This document shows positions 17,143 to 26,545 of a stretch of DNA of 64,000 nucleotides, in pieces; the first letter of the stretch is position 1; each line of letters begins with the position of its first letter. This DNA comes from CAWIHS01 sp963836005 (lineage in GTDB: Bacteria; Pseudomonadota; Gammaproteobacteria; GRL18), in the NCBI GenBank assembly GCA_963836005.1, contig CAWIHS010000002.1:372001-436000 (forward strand). The letters are read 5' to 3'. Made by a program: the position numbers and the translations under genes. Under the pieces are notes generated by a model that worked only from the letters and a program-made list of their open reading frames with translations, did no database searches and was not told the DNA's origin.

Positions 17143-19215
17143 ATGCCAGATAAAAAAGACCTGTTATTTGAATTAGGCACTGAAGAGTTACCGCCCAAGG
17201 CATTGAAAGGTTTATCTCAAGCATTTACTGATGGTATCACAAAAGGACTGCATGAAGCCGAACTGTCTTTTGCTGCTATCAGGTCCTACGCAACCCCCAG
17301 ACGTATGGCCGTTGTCGTCACTGAGCTTTCAACCAGTCAGGCAGACAAATCAGTACAACGACGCGGCCCGGCCATACAGGCAGCATTTGATGAAGAAGGC
17401 TGTCCTTCCAGGGCCGCTACCGGCTTTGCCAAATCCTGTGGTGTCGAAGTCGAGGAACTGCAGAAACTTGAAACGGATAAGGGCGCATGGTTAACATTTA
17501 CCCACCTGGAAAAGGGCAGAGACAGCCGTGAACTGATACCCGCCATAGTACAAAATTCACTGGACAAATTACCAATTCCCAAGCGTATGCACTGGGGTGA
17601 CCTGGACGCGATGTTTGTGCGTCCGGTGCACTGGGCCGTTATCCTGTTTGGCAATGAAGTTATCCATGCACAGTTACTTAGTGTCGCAACCTCCAACCAG
17701 ACCCGCGGACATCGTTTTCATCATCCGCAAAACATCCCTATAGATTCGCCGCAGGACTATGAATCTATCCTCAAAGAGCAAGGTATGGTCATTGCCGATT
17801 TTGACAAGCGTCGGCAGCTTATCCAGCAGCAGGTGATTGATGCCGCCGCGGAAAAAGATGCAGTAGCGGTTATTGATCCAGCTTTGCTGGATGAAGTCAC
17901 CAGTATGGTTGAGTGGCCGGCTGTGATCCTAGGAGGATTTGATAAACACTTTCTGGATGTGCCGTCTGAAGTCTTGATTTCGGCCATGAAAAATCATCAG
18001 AAATACTTTCATATGGTGGATAACAAGGGACAGTTAATGCCTTTTTTCATTACCATCAGTAATATTGTCAGTAAAGATCCCCGACAAATCAAAGAAGGTA
18101 ATGAACGCGTCATCAGACCCAGGCTTTCGGATGCCAGCTTCTTCTGGAATCAGGACAGGAAACAGCCGCTGGAAAACCGTCTGCAGCAGTTAAAAACGAT
18201 TGTTTTCCAGAACAAACTGGGCTCCGTGTATGATAAAACATTACGTGTTTCACACCTCGCTGCTGGAATTGCAAATGAACTGCAGACTGATCCCGCTGAT
18301 GCTCAACGCGCTGCAATGCTGGCCAAATGTGATCTGGTTAGTGAGATGGTCAACGAGTTTCCTGATCTGCAGGGCATCATGGGACGTTATTACGCACTGC
18401 ATGATGGTGAAAATGAAAATGTTGCCACAGCGTTGGATGAACAATACATGCCTCGCTTCGCGGGTGATAAAACACCTGCCTCTTTGACCGGACAGGTTCT
18501 TTCCATCGCAGATCGTCTGGACACGCTGATGGGTATTTTCTCTATTGGTCAAATTCCAGGCGGGGATAAAGATCCTTTTGCCCTGCGCCGTGCAGCACTG
18601 GGGTGTCAGCGCACCATCATTGAAAATCAGCTGAATCTTGATATTCCATCTTTGCTGCAGCTTGCTGCAAAACAATTTCCTGAAGATCTTAAGCCGCACC
18701 TCGCGGTTGATTCAGTATATCAATTTATGACGGAACGACTGAAAAATTATTTTGCTGATCAAGCTATACCTGTTGACGTATTTGAAGCAGTCAATGCCCT
18801 GTCACCTGCGAGTCCCTATGATTTTGCCAGGCGTGTCAAGGCGGTAAACCAGTTCAAAAATCTGGACGCAGCAGCATCTCTGGCTGCAGCCAACAAACGC
18901 ATCAGTAATATTCTGAAAAAATCGGATGCAAAACTGCCGGACTCTATCGACAGCGCTTTACTCATTGAACCCGCTGAAAAACAACTCGCAGCATCCTTAT
19001 CCCAGCTGAGGGAAAAAGTAGCACCTCTGCTCGCCAATGCTCAATATACTGAAATATTAACCACGCTGGCTGAGTTAAGAGAAGTCGTCGATCAATTTTT
19101 CGATGATGTCATGGTGATGACTGATGACGAAGCATTGAAAAACAATCGTCTTGCTTTACTCAAAAATCTGCGCAATTTATTTATGCAGGTGGCTGACCTT
19201 TCAGTGCTGCAGTAA
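17143..19215 (+). CDS. glyS: Glycyl-tRNA synthetase beta subunit
   Basis: 690 residues, standard length. Needed for tRNA binding and activity together with GlyQ. Typical text: LLFELGTEELPPKALK at the start, RGPAIQAAFDEEG, KRMHWGDLDAMFVRPVHW, HD-like region FPDLQGIMGRYYALHDGE, and the PFALRRAALG stretch. Stop is followed 4 bp later by gmhB, so they are cotranscribed. Confidence 0.98.
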   Translation: MPDKKDLLFELGTEELPPKALKGLSQAFTDGITKGLHEAELSFAAIRSYATPRRMAVVVTELSTSQADKSVQRRGPAIQAAFDEEGCPSRAATGFAKSCGVEVEELQKLETDKGAWLTFTHLEKGRDSRELIPAIVQNSLDKLPIPKRMHWGDLDAMFVRPVHWAVILFGNEVIHAQLLSVATSNQTRGHRFHHPQNIPIDSPQDYESILKEQGMVIADFDKRRQLIQQQVIDAAAEKDAVAVIDPALLDEVTSMVEWPAVILGGFDKHFLDVPSEVLISAMKNHQKYFHMVDNKGQLMPFFITISNIVSKDPRQIKEGNERVIRPRLSDASFFWNQDRKQPLENRLQQLKTIVFQNKLGSVYDKTLRVSHLAAGIANELQTDPADAQRAAMLAKCDLVSEMVNEFPDLQGIMGRYYALHDGENENVATALDEQYMPRFAGDKTPASLTGQVLSIADRLDTLMGIFSIGQIPGGDKDPFALRRAALGCQRTIIENQLNLDIPSLLQLAAKQFPEDLKPHLAVDSVYQFMTERLKNYFADQAIPVDVFEAVNALSPASPYDFARRVKAVNQFKNLDAAASLAAANKRISNILKKSDAKLPDSIDSALLIEPAEKQLAASLSQLREKVAPLLANAQYTEILTTLAELREVVDQFFDDVMVMTDDEALKNNRLALLKNLRNLFMQVADLSVLQ

Positions 19216-19219
19216 ATCA

Positions 19220-19801
19220 ATGCATAAAATCATCATCATTGATCGCGATGGCGTCATTAACTATGATTCAGATCATTACATCAAGTCTGAAAATGAATTT
19301 GTGCCTCTGCCTGGCAGTCTTGATGCCATTGCCAGCCTGTTTCACGCTGGCTTTAAAGTGTTTGTGGCCAGCAATCAGTCAGGCATTGCAAGAGGGCTGT
19401 TCAGCCTTGAGACATTACTGGGCATTCACCAGAAACTGCAAAACCTGTTAAGTGCAAAAAATGCCAGGGTCGAACAGTTTTATTATTGTCCTCATGCCCC
19501 TGAAGATCATTGTCAATGCCGAAAACCCAGACCCGGGATGATTCAGCAGATCGCCCTTGCACATCTGCCCAATGGCCTTGAGGATCTGCACGAAGTCTAT
19601 TTTATTGGTGATTCACTGCGTGATTTAGAGGCGGGTATGGAAGCCGGATGCAAAGTGGCACTGGTAAAAACAGGTAAAGGAAGACGCACGCTGAAACGAC
19701 TCAGTGATGAGTCAATGCATAAATACGATGAGATCAGGATATACAGCGATCTGGCCGATTTTACCAGAGAATTTTTAGCCGCAGAAACATCTTCATCCTA
19801 A
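19220..19801 (+). CDS. gmhB: D-glycero-beta-D-manno-heptose 1,7-bisphosphate 7-phosphatase
   Basis: 193 residues, HAD superfamily. Removes the 7-phosphate in ADP-heptose synthesis for lipopolysaccharide. DxD nucleophile motif in IIIDRDGVINYDSD; substrate loop VASNQSGIARGLF; zinc-binding Cys/His cluster (YYCPHAPEDHCQCRKPRPGM); final Asp motif YFIGDSLRDLEAG. The start at 19220 follows the glyS stop by 4 bp; a longer frame runs back inside glyS and is not used. Confidence 0.94.
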   Translation: MHKIIIIDRDGVINYDSDHYIKSENEFVPLPGSLDAIASLFHAGFKVFVASNQSGIARGLFSLETLLGIHQKLQNLLSAKNARVEQFYYCPHAPEDHCQCRKPRPGMIQQIALAHLPNGLEDLHEVYFIGDSLRDLEAGMEAGCKVALVKTGKGRRTLKRLSDESMHKYDEIRIYSDLADFTREFLAAETSSS

Positions 19802-19824
19802 GCAGAATTATCAGGTATCTTGAT

Positions 19825-20541
19825 ATGGCCAGTATTCGTTCTTTTATATTTCTTGCATTCATGTGGCTCAGCATTCCGCTTGCCGCCATCATTTTTCTAT
19901 TGTGCTATCCGATTCATTACAAATACCGATCTAAAATAATTTCCTACTGGTCAAAATTAACACTGCAGGTTTTGTCTTCTATTTGCAAGCTCAAATATGA
20001 AGTGACGGGTCTTGAAAATATACCTGATAAACCCTGTATTATCTTTTGCAAGCATCAATCTACATGGGAAACCATGGCCTTACAGCTATATTTCACCCCC
20101 CAGGTCTGGATCATCAAACGCGAATTGTTATGGATCCCCTTTTTTGGCTGGACACTGGCTAGTATGAAATCTATCGCTATAGATCGAAGCAGTGGAAAAA
20201 TGGCACTGAAAAAAATAGTTACACAGGGTACGCAGCGATTACAGGAAGCTAACTGGATCATAATTTTTCCAGAGGGAACGCGTACTCGCCCCGGGCAGAA
20301 AGAAAGTTATAAAATCGGCGGGGCCATGCTGGCAAAAAATTCTTCTTTTGACATTTTACCTATTGCACATAATGCAGGGGAATTCTGGCCCAAAGGGCAA
20401 TTTATCAAAAAGCCGGGAACGATTAAAATGGTTATAGGAGAGGTGATTTCTGTACAGAACAAATCTGCCAAACAAATTAATCAGGAAACCGAGCAATGGA
20501 TTGAAACTACGGTTAAAAATTTATACGAACAGCAATATTGA
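19825..20541 (+). CDS. plsC: 1-acyl-sn-glycerol-3-phosphate acyltransferase
   Basis: 238 residues, inner-membrane enzyme making phosphatidic acid from lysophosphatidic acid. N-terminal membrane helix (FIFLAFMWLSIPLAAIIFLL). Acyltransferase motif I reads KHQSTWET, with Glu in the place of the usual Asp, as in related gammaproteobacterial proteins. Motif III is FPEGTRTRPGQ. Last gene of the glyQ-glyS-gmhB-plsC run. Confidence 0.93.
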   Translation: MASIRSFIFLAFMWLSIPLAAIIFLLCYPIHYKYRSKIISYWSKLTLQVLSSICKLKYEVTGLENIPDKPCIIFCKHQSTWETMALQLYFTPQVWIIKRELLWIPFFGWTLASMKSIAIDRSSGKMALKKIVTQGTQRLQEANWIIIFPEGTRTRPGQKESYKIGGAMLAKNSSFDILPIAHNAGEFWPKGQFIKKPGTIKMVIGEVISVQNKSAKQINQETEQWIETTVKNLYEQQY

Positions 20542-20594
20542 ACGCCTGGAATAGCAGTCAGCATAAAACACTTATCAAACAACCTGCCAAAACC

Positions 20595-22748
20595 TTAAGC
20601 ACAGGCAGTTTTAGCATTGTTCTCCAGAGCAAATACCCTCGTTTCACTGGCAGGCAAAGGCCTTGACAGATAAAAGCCCTGGGCAATAGCACATCCCGCC
20701 TTAAAAATATAATCAAGCTGAATTTGTGTTTCTATGCCTTCTGCAACAATATTCATATCCATTTCTTTAGCCATGGCGATAATAGCTGTAATAATAGAAT
20801 TTCTGTCTTGTGCTGTTTTGATCGTAGCAATGAAGGACTGGTCTATTTTCAGGGTATTTAATGGTAGTACATGCAAATAATTCAGCGATGAATAGCCAAT
20901 ACCGAAATCATCCACAGCAAATCTTACCCCATGTACCGACAGTTGCTGAAACTTGTCAATGATCAAATCCATATCCTGCATTAAAACATTTTCAGTAATT
21001 TCAAGCTCTAACTGTTCCCCGTTTAAATCATACTTTTCAAGCATACAAAGAATATAATCCACAAAATCCGGTTTTACCAATTGTAATGCAGAGATATTAA
21101 TAGATAGAATAATGTTTTTAAGATCCGGGCTTTCCTTCCAGTTTTTAAATGACTTGCATGACGCATCAATCACCCATTTTCCAATGTCAGCAATCAATCC
21201 GGTTTCTTCTGCCAGGGAGATAAAATCACCCGGCAGGATCATTCCTTTATCAGGATGGATCCAGCGGATCAAGGATTCAATTCCAGTGACCCTGTTATTG
21301 CGAATGTCAAACTGAGGTTGAAAATAGACTTCAAATTGTCCTTCGACTAATGCTTGTCGTATACCTCTTTCAATCGGAATGTGCTGCTGAAAGGTTTCCT
21401 TCATGTGTTTGGAGAAAAATTCATAACTGGTAAAATGCCCGCGTTTAACATAATACATGGCCATATCAGCACTTTTAATCAAAGTATCTGAATCTTTACC
21501 ATCTTCAGGATATACTGCGACACCAATACTTAAACTGACAAAGATATCCTGTTTTTCTATGCTAAAAGGGCAGTCAAGCGTACGGGTAATTTTCTTGATC
21601 ACATTAAGGATATCATCCTTATGCCTGACATTATGCATCAGCAGATTGAATTCGTCCCCGCCGACTCTGGCTAAAGTGTCACTGTCACGTAAACAGGATT
21701 TCAGTCTTGTTGCAACCGCCTGTAATAATTTATCCCCAGCTATATGCCCCAGTGTATCGTTAACCACTTTAAATCGATCCATATCAAGATAAAGTACAGC
21801 AAACTTATTTTGGTTTCTGCGTGCCTGAGACAGAGCAAAATCTATTCGCTCCTTAAATAAAATTCTATTAGGCAGGCGGGTCAGCATATCATGATATAAC
21901 TGGAAGCGAATTTGCTGTTCCGAATTTTTCTGATCGGTAATGTCTCTGGCAACACCATAAATACCGGTAAAACCATCAATATCCAGTGGCTTGGCATTTA
22001 GCAGTTCCGGCTCATTTAATCGGATGGCAATGGAATGTGAGATAAAGCAGCGGGGTTTGAGAGCATTACCTTTAGGTAACATCTTGAATTCGTAGGTCTG
22101 GCTGAGCTCAGGATAGTCAATGTTCTTGTGGAAAATAGATTCGGCCTTCTTAACATCCCTGCTATCCATAATGGTAGAAAAATGTTTGCCTACAACTTCC
22201 TCAACTTTATATCCCAGAAGATCTTCAATGCGCGGATTGATGTACATTATATGCCCTTTATTATCCAGCATATAAATGATATCCGGCGAATTCTGTACAA
22301 AAAAGCGGTATTTTTTTTCTGCACAAATGATCTGACTCTCTGCTTTACGCAATTCAGATTTAAGATGCTGTTTTTCCATGATTTGTTTAATAACAAATAT
22401 TAATTCATCTGGATTATAAGGTTTACTGAGAAAATCATGGGCACCCAGCTGCAGTGCATGTTTGGCATTGTGAAAGGAAGCTTCCGCACTGGCGACGACA
22501 AAATCTGTATCAGCATAATGTTTATTAATTTCATGCATAACCTCTTTACCGCCAACTCGGGGCATTACCAGGTCAATAATTACAATATCAAAATGTTTAA
22601 CCGCCAGCATCTCAAGTGCCTGCTGGCCATCTTCTGCAAGCGTACATTCCATATCATGTAGTGCAAGTAACTCCTTAATACTTTCACGCATGTATTTATC
22701 GTCATCAGTTACCAGAATAGTAGTACTATTCTTCGGCTCTGTAGTCAT
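20595..22748 (-). CDS. Response regulator with PAS, GGDEF and EAL domains
   Basis: 717 residues. Order: receiver (phospho-acceptor in IVIIDLVMPRVGGKEV, about residue 60), coiled linker, PAS (about 150-265), GGDEF (about 285-445) and EAL (about 460-705). The cyclase motif is intact (RVGGDEF) and an inhibitory RxxD site (RDSD) sits five residues before it. The EAL motif is ESL, but other phosphodiesterase residues are present (ELEITENV, AVDDFGIGYSSL, AEGIE). It may make, break or both make and break c-di-GMP. Its ATG overlaps the stop of the upstream kinase (TAATG), so the two are a coupled pair. Confidence 0.93.
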   Translation of the reverse strand: MTTEPKNSTTILVTDDDKYMRESIKELLALHDMECTLAEDGQQALEMLAVKHFDIVIIDLVMPRVGGKEVMHEINKHYADTDFVVASAEASFHNAKHALQLGAHDFLSKPYNPDELIFVIKQIMEKQHLKSELRKAESQIICAEKKYRFFVQNSPDIIYMLDNKGHIMYINPRIEDLLGYKVEEVVGKHFSTIMDSRDVKKAESIFHKNIDYPELSQTYEFKMLPKGNALKPRCFISHSIAIRLNEPELLNAKPLDIDGFTGIYGVARDITDQKNSEQQIRFQLYHDMLTRLPNRILFKERIDFALSQARRNQNKFAVLYLDMDRFKVVNDTLGHIAGDKLLQAVATRLKSCLRDSDTLARVGGDEFNLLMHNVRHKDDILNVIKKITRTLDCPFSIEKQDIFVSLSIGVAVYPEDGKDSDTLIKSADMAMYYVKRGHFTSYEFFSKHMKETFQQHIPIERGIRQALVEGQFEVYFQPQFDIRNNRVTGIESLIRWIHPDKGMILPGDFISLAEETGLIADIGKWVIDASCKSFKNWKESPDLKNIILSINISALQLVKPDFVDYILCMLEKYDLNGEQLELEITENVLMQDMDLIIDKFQQLSVHGVRFAVDDFGIGYSSLNYLHVLPLNTLKIDQSFIATIKTAQDRNSIITAIIAMAKEMDMNIVAEGIETQIQLDYIFKAGCAIAQGFYLSRPLPASETRVFALENNAKTACA

Positions 22749-24880
22749 TATACCTCACCATCTTTTTTTATTATTCGAGGCAACAAAATGCCAAATTCTA
22801 CACCGCGTTGTGGTAGATTATTACAGCGTATTCCACCACCTAGATTTGTAAGCAAATTTTTTACTATCGTCAAGCCCAATCCGGAATGCGTATCATCTTT
22901 GGTGCTCTTCACTGGCTCAAAGATATTCTGCATGATCTTATCGGGAATACCCGGACCATTATCTGTAATTGTTAATTCAATATATTCAGTCCCATTGAAA
23001 TTAACACGATCTCGGGTTTTAAAAACTATTTCTCCGCCCTCAGGCATAGCTTCGACCGCATTTTTTATCAAATTGGTTAATACTTGTTTAATATTGCCCG
23101 CATTGCTCTCGATGACAGGTATTTTTTCATCAAAATCCATTTTATAATCAATATCATAAGTACTAAAAAGGGATTTACTGAAAATCATCACTGATTCATT
23201 GATCAGTCCATGGATGTCAACCATTCCACTGTCAATTTCGGCAGTAATCACATCATCTCGAATATGAGACAGTGTTTTACTCACTCTTTCCACTTCATTG
23301 ACTAGAATTTCCAACTGTTCGGTGACAGATTCATCTGATTGTTGCAGTTTAATGGACAGAATTCGAAGATAATTTCTCATAATTGCCAATGGGTTATTGG
23401 CTTCATGAACCAGTTTTTTTATTCTAAGTTTTTCAACCGCAGCCTGCTCTTCGAGTATTTTATTCTGCTGTTCCCTCAAGTCCAGTTGTTTCAATAATAG
23501 CTCGCTTGCTTTATAGATAAATTCAGCTAATAAATTATTATTATTGTTTTGTAAAGAAAGCGCATGTGCCTGACTGATACCTGCAACCATAACACCTAAT
23601 TGTACATTAGCATAAATAAAAGGCATAGCTATTATTCCTTCAGCCTGTAGTAACTTTACGAGCTGCTGATCTATAACTGTCAATGATTTTTCTTTATGCA
23701 AATCAAATGTTGATATGGATTTTCTCTTGAGCAGTGATTGAGCGACCAGGCTATGACTTTTTTCTACATCCAGTTTAAACTCCTGAACTCGAGTTATCGT
23801 CATTCTGTTATCAATATAACCCAAAAGATTTTTATTATTATCATTGTAATTAAACCAGATACAATGCCTCAAATCAAATAACATGCCTATATCCTGCATG
23901 ATATTCAACACTTTGTCTTTATCTTCGTCGCCAATTTCAACTGGAGGCATCTGCAGCGAATTGACCAATGCGGTATTTCTGACTCTATCACCTAGAGCTG
24001 TACGACTAGCTTCATTATAGGCCGTTTTTGCATAGGATTTATCACTGTAAATACCCAGTTGTTCAGAAATGACTTCAACATCAAGTATTACCTCATTCAA
24101 TAGTTCTTTGATCTGTGCTTTAGACAGTCCAAATAACTGCTGCGCATCAGCATAAATAGATTCCTGATCCAGACTATCCTTGCTCATTTTGACTGCCAGA
24201 TTAACTATTTTTATCAGTGCGGTAGTTTCCACAATGGCTTCAGCAGGTTCGTGCTGATAGATAATAGCATCTGCTATAAATGAATCTTTATCCCAGCCGG
24301 ATATAAGTTTGGAGGTTAGTTCCGGCGAGGTCAGATTAGCTAATTTCAGTTCACCGACATTTTGCTCGTCCAGTGAGTTAGACTGGTCGAGCATTTTCGT
24401 GTAAACCGTCTCATAATTAGCCAGCAATGAAAGTTGTCCCAGACAATGCAGCAAGCCTGCCAAGTAAGTCTCATTTTCATTTTTATAACCAACCAGTCTT
24501 GCCAAAGCTCTTGAAGTATAGGCACATCGAATGGATGCCTGCCATAATAAACCGGAATAGTGATTATTCTGTTCACTAAAGTGGGCAAAGTACTGCTGAA
24601 TCATGGCAGTAACAGTGATAGTTTTTAAGACATCAATACTCAGCACGTATTGTAATTTATCAAATTCCTGCAACAAATTGTATTTACACTCGGGTACTGA
24701 GTTTGCCAATGCAATCACTTTGCAGGTAAGAGCAGGATCTGTTTTTATAATTTCTAATATTTGGTCCGTATTTACATCAATATCATTAAAAAGATCGTTC
24801 AATTTAAGCAAGGTACCTGGCATACTAGGTAAGCTGTTAACATCAAACAATTGATCATTTTGTGCTGACATGGATATCAT
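22748..24880 (-). CDS. HDOD-GAF hybrid sensor histidine kinase
   Basis: 710 residues, no membrane helix. N-terminal HDOD domain (SLPSMPGTLLKLNDLF; YLAGLLHCLGQLSLLANYE), a GAF-like region (about 310-480), a coiled coil, then HisKA with the phospho-acceptor in KLVHEANNPLAIMRNYLRI and an ATPase domain (ITDNGPGIPDKI; SGLGLTIVKNLL). HDOD plus kinase proteins are usually cytoplasmic signalling hubs. The likely partner is the overlapping c-di-GMP regulator. The start could be either ATG at 24880 or at 24871. Confidence 0.9.
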   Translation of the reverse strand: MISMSAQNDQLFDVNSLPSMPGTLLKLNDLFNDIDVNTDQILEIIKTDPALTCKVIALANSVPECKYNLLQEFDKLQYVLSIDVLKTITVTAMIQQYFAHFSEQNNHYSGLLWQASIRCAYTSRALARLVGYKNENETYLAGLLHCLGQLSLLANYETVYTKMLDQSNSLDEQNVGELKLANLTSPELTSKLISGWDKDSFIADAIIYQHEPAEAIVETTALIKIVNLAVKMSKDSLDQESIYADAQQLFGLSKAQIKELLNEVILDVEVISEQLGIYSDKSYAKTAYNEASRTALGDRVRNTALVNSLQMPPVEIGDEDKDKVLNIMQDIGMLFDLRHCIWFNYNDNNKNLLGYIDNRMTITRVQEFKLDVEKSHSLVAQSLLKRKSISTFDLHKEKSLTVIDQQLVKLLQAEGIIAMPFIYANVQLGVMVAGISQAHALSLQNNNNNLLAEFIYKASELLLKQLDLREQQNKILEEQAAVEKLRIKKLVHEANNPLAIMRNYLRILSIKLQQSDESVTEQLEILVNEVERVSKTLSHIRDDVITAEIDSGMVDIHGLINESVMIFSKSLFSTYDIDYKMDFDEKIPVIESNAGNIKQVLTNLIKNAVEAMPEGGEIVFKTRDRVNFNGTEYIELTITDNGPGIPDKIMQNIFEPVKSTKDDTHSGLGLTIVKNLLTNLGGGIRCNNLPQRGVEFGILLPRIIKKDGEV

Positions 24881-25475
24881 GGATATGACTACCGTTTTCT
24901 CTTAAGCTTCAAATTCGCTGAAGTTAGCTTCAAACATAACTATTTATGTCCTTGCCATGGATATAAAATCACATAACATATATACAGGCATTACATGTTA
25001 TATATAACGTTACAGCCTGAAAGTATCGAAGTCTGCCTGCTAAGAATATAAGAATGCATACCGAGAAAAGCTTTACAAAATAACGGTAACTCGTATTTCG
25101 TGCCGGAAGTTGATGCTACTTACCACGTTACTACTAGAACAATAGCAAGTATTCAGGACTGTTTAGAAAGAACGAAACTATGAATGCTTAAGAAATACAT
25201 TAACTATGCATAGTTTTTCTAATGTATAAGCATTATAGTTCGAGAATGAAAAGGCTGTCTGTAAGTTAAATCTGAATGGAAAATAAGAATAATCCTAACT
25301 TTATACCGGTATTTTCCTGTAAAACATCTGATATAGAGTTGATAAAATGACTTGGAAAACCTTAGCCAGATACTGTTCGATTCACCATCGTCTGGGGCTT
25401 AGTATAACTTCAATAATTCAGGTTAAAGTCACACTAACATTTTTGTCTATGTTATATTCTCTGAATAAATGTATA
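24881..25475. other. Intergenic region with a large imperfect inverted repeat
   Basis: 595 bp without a gene. Contains the foldback at 25174-25241. Otherwise AT-rich sequence with no clear open frame, tRNA or MITE copy. Confidence 0.55.
25174..25241. repeat. Imperfect inverted repeat (foldback)
   Basis: The arms around the perfect 12-bp palindrome ACTATGCATAGT (25203-25214) continue outward as an imperfect match (GAAACTATGAATGCTTA on the left pairs with TAAGCATTATAGTTC on the right). Could be a hairpin RNA, a decayed element or an operator. Function unknown. Confidence 0.5.
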
Positions 25476-26030
25476 TTACTGTGGATTCAATCTGGCCAGT
25501 TCTTCAAGAAGTGCTTCTATTAATTTAACGCCATTTTCATCCATTTTAGCGGATAAGACTTTCAAATCACGTTCACCGTTAATGAGCGCACCCATAATCC
25601 CCCCCAGCTGGCGCATTGAGCCAGGGGCTGTCACCATCTGCTCGGCCATATCGCCTAATACCGCTATTGCCTGTACATCACCCTTGCCGGCAGCATCAAT
25701 CATTGCAGCCAGACCGCTAGCTGCGTATTGTGATTCTCCAGTTTTCACCGGCTCGGGAAGTTGTTCAGGATCCTGCAACCCAACTAAAATCGCTAAAATA
25801 ATGGCTGCATCTTCTTCATCGAGACCAATCAGTAACTGTGTATCACGCCTGCCTGCCAGGATATTTCGAATCCGCTTAACTAAATCAACCCAGCCATTGT
25901 CTGCAGATGATTTTAATACGGGTTCCAGTTGTATCGATAGAGCAGGGTTATGACAGGCCATAACAACACTACGGATTAATTGCGCATGCACTTGTGCAAT
26001 TTGGCGTGTTTTTGCGGGTAATTTAGCCAT
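25476..26030 (-). CDS. Helical cytoplasmic protein of the VWA/ExbB gene cluster
   Basis: 184 residues, Ala/Leu-rich and mostly helical, with no signal or membrane segment. Contains IRNILAGRRDTQLLIGLDEE and SGLAAMIDAAGKGDVQAIAV. I do not recognise the family. It starts 14 bp after the lipoprotein gene and ends the cluster. Its composition looks more typical of housekeeping genes than that of its AT-rich, Asn/Lys/Ser-rich neighbours. Confidence 0.75.
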   Translation of the reverse strand: MAKLPAKTRQIAQVHAQLIRSVVMACHNPALSIQLEPVLKSSADNGWVDLVKRIRNILAGRRDTQLLIGLDEEDAAIILAILVGLQDPEQLPEPVKTGESQYAASGLAAMIDAAGKGDVQAIAVLGDMAEQMVTAPGSMRQLGGIMGALINGERDLKVLSAKMDENGVKLIEALLEELARLNPQ

Positions 26031-26044
26031 AAATTTAGCCTCTC

Positions 26045-26518
26045 TTAATGCTGATAGTTTTTATATTCTGTCCAGATCATTTGACGGGAATTTTTTTGCT
26101 CTAAAGACAGCCTGAACTGGTTGATTTTTTCATTACAATCTGCGGCTATATTGCTAAAATCTGCCGATAATAGATAATCGGCCTGTACGGGATCATCCTT
26201 TATATTGATCTTTGCTGATCGTGTTAATCTATTTTTGAGCGCAAGTTCAATGTGTTCGCCATTTATGGCTTGAGTAGTAGTATTTTTTACCTTTTCCACA
26301 TAGATATTCAAACGACCCTGTTCTGACAAGCTGACAATACCATCTGATGCAATCATTTGGTCAATCATTTGACTGATCACTAAAAGATAATCATTATCAC
26401 TCAATTCGATGGGCTTACTTTCATCACAGCTCAGTTCTGGGAGCACCGGTGTAGTCAGACATCCTGTCAGTAATAACAAAGCCGAGAGAATAGAAATTAT
26501 TTTGCAAATTTTAAGCAT
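26045..26518 (-). CDS. Small lipoprotein of the VWA/ExbB gene cluster, LpoB/CsgG-like
   Basis: 157 residues. Lipobox LLLLTGC with the acylated Cys near residue 20. The mature part (QMIDQMIASDGIVSLSEQ, LTRSAKINIKDDPVQADYLL) resembles the LpoB/CsgG class of outer-membrane lipoproteins, where LpoB activates a penicillin-binding protein. That likeness is judged by eye and is weak. It follows the second VWA gene by 27 bp. Confidence 0.72.
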   Translation of the reverse strand: MLKICKIISILSALLLLTGCLTTPVLPELSCDESKPIELSDNDYLLVISQMIDQMIASDGIVSLSEQGRLNIYVEKVKNTTTQAINGEHIELALKNRLTRSAKINIKDDPVQADYLLSADFSNIAADCNEKINQFRLSLEQKNSRQMIWTEYKNYQH

Positions 26519-26545
26519 AAGAATACCTGTACTTTTAAATAAACT

